Below are positions 60,726-64,000 of a stretch of DNA of 64,000 nucleotides, piece by piece. The notes under the pieces were generated by a model. The model saw only the letters and a program-made list of their open reading frames with translations, was not told the DNA's origin and ran no database searches. The translations under genes were made by a program, and so were the position numbers. The stretch lies in assembly GCA_029433365.1 (NCBI GenBank), contig JAQTHZ010000001.1:124001-188000 (forward strand), in the 5' to 3' direction. This stretch comes from Orbaceae bacterium ESL0721. Lineage in GTDB: Bacteria; Pseudomonadota; Gammaproteobacteria; Enterobacterales; Orbaceae. Position 1 is the stretch's first letter. Each line of letters begins with the position of its first letter.

Positions 60726-60771
60726 TATTAAGATAGGTTTTTATTCAAATTGACTAAATATTACTTTTTCT

Positions 60772-60785
60772 TGCATAAAAATGCA
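60772..60785. promoter_or_regulatory. Possible ARG box (ArgR site) upstream of artP
   Basis: TGCATAAAAATGCA is a perfect 5-bp inverted repeat with a 4-bp A spacer, like half ARG boxes (TGAAT-N4-ATTCA) with two changes per operator. It is 47 bp upstream of artP. Weak on its own. Confidence 0.3.
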
Positions 60786-60840
60786 AATTAAAATGATCAT
60801 TTTATCGATATTTGTCTAAAAAATGATACAAAATAGGGGC

Positions 60841-60854
60841 AACCCTAAAACATT
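60841..60854. repeat. Dispersed 14-mer AACCCTAAAACATT, copy 8
   Basis: Exact copy between artP and sanA, directly before a long degenerate repeat tract. Confidence 0.8.
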
Positions 60855-61059
60855 GTATTAATTAGAAACTATATAATTAGAAACTATTTAATTAGAATCT
60901 ATTATTTAGAGACGATTAATTAAAACTGTTAATTTACAATATTTAGTTAACAATTATTGGTTATCAATTAAAACTTTCTGTTAAAAGCTATCAGTTAAAA
61001 GCGGTCAGTTAAAAGTTATTAATTAAACGTTATTAGTTAAAAGTTAGCAGCCAAAAACG
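60855..61059. repeat. Degenerate tandem repeat tract between artP and sanA
   Basis: About 200 bp of imperfect units: AATTAGAAACTAT (three copies) and CAGTTAAAAG / TTATTAGTTAAAAG (five or six). No coding potential or terminator recognised. Confidence 0.65.
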
Positions 61060-61725
<666 letters not shown>

Positions 61726-61753
61726 TTATGTGAATGTACTTATGTAAATGTAC

Positions 61754-62443
61754 TTAGAACCATTGGAAGATAAAAACTATTATTGGAAATAAAAAAGGCG
61801 CTGTCAATGAGGTCATAATACCGCATAGCACGAGAGAGAGTGAACTGTATGCTCCCTCTTTATAATCTACTTCGATACAGCGAGCTGTACCTACCGCATG
61901 GGAGACTGCACCGATTGATAATCCCCTTGCTGCTGCGGTTCGTATACGGAGAAAGTTAAGCAGCTGATGGCCAAAAATCCCACCTAAAGTACCAACTAAA
62001 ATCACCGATAACGCTGCAATAGAGGGGACGCCGCCTTGGTTTTCTGCGAGCGTTACAGCAATCGCGGTGGTAACTGATTTTGGTAGAATTGATGCAGCTA
62101 TCTCATTACTACTACCAAGCCAGAAGGCGATACAGACTCCTGTCACCATGGAAGCAATAGAGGCAGAGAAGGTGATGATCATTATCGACTTCCAACGAGA
62201 TTTAATCTGCGGCACAAGTTCATAAAGCGGGTAGGCTAAAGCGACGACAGAGTAGGGGAGCAGATCATTAATAATTTGTACATTACCCATATACTCTTGG
62301 TAGTTAATTCCAGCAATCAATAGAATGGGTATTAAGATGATTACAGAGATGACTAACGGGTTAAATAACGGATTTTTAATCTTCATGGCTAATTTACGGA
62401 TCACCAAAAAGATAATGATAGTTAAAGGTAACATCCAGATCAT
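61754..62443 (-). CDS. yohK: LrgB/CidB-family membrane protein (YohK)
   Basis: A 229-residue inner-membrane protein with six or more hydrophobic segments and the LrgB motif LPKSVTTAIAVTLAENQGGVPSIAALSVILVGTLGGIFGHQLL. In LrgAB/CidAB systems the pair influences murein hydrolase activity and pyruvate uptake. It follows yohJ after 3 bp. Confidence 0.88.
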   Translation of the reverse strand: MIWMLPLTIIIFLVIRKLAMKIKNPLFNPLVISVIILIPILLIAGINYQEYMGNVQIINDLLPYSVVALAYPLYELVPQIKSRWKSIMIITFSASIASMVTGVCIAFWLGSSNEIAASILPKSVTTAIAVTLAENQGGVPSIAALSVILVGTLGGIFGHQLLNFLRIRTAAARGLSIGAVSHAVGTARCIEVDYKEGAYSSLSLVLCGIMTSLTAPFLFPIIVFIFQWF

Positions 62444-62446
62444 AAT

Positions 62447-63010
62447 TTATCCCCTTTTTGTTGATGATTCGTTAAGAGGTGGCTGCTTAGAATCAGAAAG
62501 ATCGCTCAATTTTTCAGCTTCAATATCGCTATTATCAATAGCATCATCGTGTACCTTATAATCAAGAGTCTTATTAAGATCGTTATTATCAACACTCTTT
62601 ACCCGATAATTAAAGAGGTATTCAGTTAAAAATGCGGTAAAAATTAACACAATAATTGAACTTACGATACAGCCAATAATAATTGGTACCCAATTTTGTA
62701 ATAGTAGAGCGTAGTTATCCATAATCCCCATCGCAGCAGGAATAAATAGCAGTGTCATATAGCGCATAAAGAGGTTACAACTATGTTTGATCCAGCGCGA
62801 TGGGATCAGTTGAAAAACCATCAGAAAGAAGAGCAGCAGAAGACCGATAATACTACCTGGAATTGTGATAGGTAAAATAAGAGAGAGGAGGTTACCTGCC
62901 CATAAGCAGAGGGTTAGGATTATTAGTCCACGGATATAGCTATATGATGTGTAATATAGGGAGTAAAGTCGATGCTTTATGGTTGCATGTTTAGCTAAAA
63001 AGTGTCTCAT
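62447..63010 (-). CDS. yohJ: LrgA/CidA-family membrane protein (YohJ) with a long C-terminal tail
   Basis: The core (about 1-125) is a CidA/LrgA holin-like protein: GLIILTLCLWAGNLLSLILPITIPGSIIGLLLLFFLMVFQLIPS, four hydrophobic segments. At 187 residues it is over 50 longer than E. coli YohJ because of an acidic tail (DLNKTLDYKVHDDAIDNSDIEAEKLSDLSDS) after the last segment, predicted to be cytoplasmic and disordered. Works with YohK. Confidence 0.85.
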   Translation of the reverse strand: MRHFLAKHATIKHRLYSLYYTSYSYIRGLIILTLCLWAGNLLSLILPITIPGSIIGLLLLFFLMVFQLIPSRWIKHSCNLFMRYMTLLFIPAAMGIMDNYALLLQNWVPIIIGCIVSSIIVLIFTAFLTEYLFNYRVKSVDNNDLNKTLDYKVHDDAIDNSDIEAEKLSDLSDSKQPPLNESSTKRG

Positions 63011-63099
63011 ATCTATTTGTCTATATTAACAATTTCATTATCTAATTTAGGCTCATTTATCATGAGCAATCGTGCATATCATACGCCGGTAAAAAAGAT

Positions 63100-64000
63100 T
63101 TAGCCAACCAAATAGTGGCAATAGTTGTAGAGCGCTTTAAGCAGTGCCAATTTTTCTGGCTGCTCTGCATAGTTTGTAGCTAGCTCATCAAGTTTGTGCA
63201 GATAGTGCTGTATGGTATCGATATTTAATCTATCTTGACAGTGAATTGCCCATTGGTGCGCCTCTTGCTCGCTTAAAGATTGTGGGTAGTTACGTGCTTT
63301 ATAACGCAAAAATAGCGGTTTTAGCCTTGGATCATTAAATTGGATTGTTAATAGGGTTTCTAGATTTTTGGGTTCTGTTGCGGTAATTAAGTTACAGTGT
63401 AACTTGTCATCTGAATTAAGGAAGCCTTTATATATCTGGGCATCCACATCACGGTTTTCTGGATAGTTAACGGTTTGACAAAATAGTTCACCTATCTTTT
63501 GTTGCAGTAAAAGTTGATGCTGACGTAATTTTTCAACATTTGCTAAACAGTGTTCAATATCGATATTTAGACGCTTACCATTCTCTGGTCGTAAGGTATT
63601 AATTGGGGCAACAATAGGGCACTTATTGATATGGATCTGTTTGAGTGGGATGCGTGACTCATCGACCGCTAAATCTTCAGTTTTAGTATAGAGTTTTTCA
63701 CGAATCTCATCGACCGAAAGGTTAATTAATGGGTCAAGATCTCCAGTTAAATCACAGACGATAGCCAAATTCCGTTGAGTAGGGTGCCAAGCAATTGGGC
63801 TGACAAGTGAAAGATTACCGCGAGAAGCGCCAAACATACCAGAGACGTGGACAATGGGTGTCATATTAACCACATCAATCAATTCTGCTACTCGGTTTTT
63901 ATGGCGTAACTGGAAAAAATAGTCAAACAGTTTCGGCTGCTTCTCTTTTATCAGTTTGGCGATAGCAATGGTGGCATAGACATCTGACATGGCATCATGT
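63100..64000 (-). CDS. sbcB: Exodeoxyribonuclease I (3' two-thirds; start outside window)
   Basis: The frame runs off the window end (DAMSDVYATIAIAKLIKEKQ at the break, the HDAxxDVxAT motif III of the DEDDh exonuclease). Seen here: MFGASRGNLSLVSPIAWHPTQRN, VHINKCPIVAPINTLRP, DAQIYKGFLNSDDK, ending LALLKALYNYCHYLV. Processive 3'-5' single-strand DNA exonuclease that interacts with SSB. The N-terminal nuclease half lies beyond the window. Confidence 0.94.
   Translation of the reverse strand, partial: HDAMSDVYATIAIAKLIKEKQPKLFDYFFQLRHKNRVAELIDVVNMTPIVHVSGMFGASRGNLSLVSPIAWHPTQRNLAIVCDLTGDLDPLINLSVDEIREKLYTKTEDLAVDESRIPLKQIHINKCPIVAPINTLRPENGKRLNIDIEHCLANVEKLRQHQLLLQQKIGELFCQTVNYPENRDVDAQIYKGFLNSDDKLHCNLITATEPKNLETLLTIQFNDPRLKPLFLRYKARNYPQSLSEQEAHQWAIHCQDRLNIDTIQHYLHKLDELATNYAEQPEKLALLKALYNYCHYLVG

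Overview
The window is about 64 kb of AT-rich DNA from a gammaproteobacterium. Gene content and order match the Enterobacterales/Orbales/Pasteurellales branch: lptM-dapF-DUF484-xerC-uvrD, rsmC divergent from holD-rimI, matP, an attenuated hisLGDCBHAFI operon, uvrC-pgsA, artPIQM, yohJK-sanA and yegTUV. Low GC, short degenerate repeats between genes and many PAAR/SMI1 toxin-immunity genes suggest an Orbaceae-like, possibly host-associated bacterium. That placement is an inference from gene style, not a computed phylogeny.

Layout. 1-7.7 kb: end of a secreted protein, then lptM, lysA, dapF, a DUF484 gene, xerC and uvrD (with a LexA box), facing cyaY. 7.8-11.1 kb: two secreted proteins of unknown function, thiamine pyrophosphokinase, rimI and holD. 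11.2-17.4 kb: rsmC, an HPr, matP, topA and cysB. 17.7-25.3 kb: complete histidine operon with a six-His leader peptide and attenuator. 25.6-27.4 kb: doxX and msrAB. 27.4-33.8 kb: two near-identical PAAR effectors inside an array of small membrane proteins (probable immunity) and orphan effector tails. 34-37 kb: SOS-controlled sulA-like gene, crcB, ribE and a HAD phosphatase. 37.3-41.7 kb: a heme-uptake locus in decay. 41.9-48.9 kb: a deaminase-toxin and SMI1/KNR4 immunity island bracketed by the two ends of an IS3-family element. 49-54.5 kb: ABM monooxygenase, yegTUV and umuDC (with a LexA box). 55-64 kb: pgsA, uvrC, artPIQM, sanA, yohK/yohJ and the C-terminal part of sbcB.

Themes. (1) Three DNA-damage loci (uvrD, sulA-like, umuDC) carry recognisable LexA boxes, so a standard SOS circuit is present. 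(2) Two accessory islands hold polymorphic toxins with multiplied immunity genes and broken copies, the mark of repeated recombination under interbacterial competition. No secretion-system structural genes are visible, so delivery must be encoded elsewhere. (3) A 14-bp motif, AACCCTAAAACATT, occurs exactly eight times, in both orientations and mostly between genes. It resembles a DNA uptake signal more than a terminator or operator and is the most novel signal here. (4) Short tandem repeats are common between genes and have grown into three reading frames with a 15-nt unit (HisD C-terminus, SulA N-terminus, a secreted protein's N-terminus). (5) The heme locus has lost function in at least three of its four genes.
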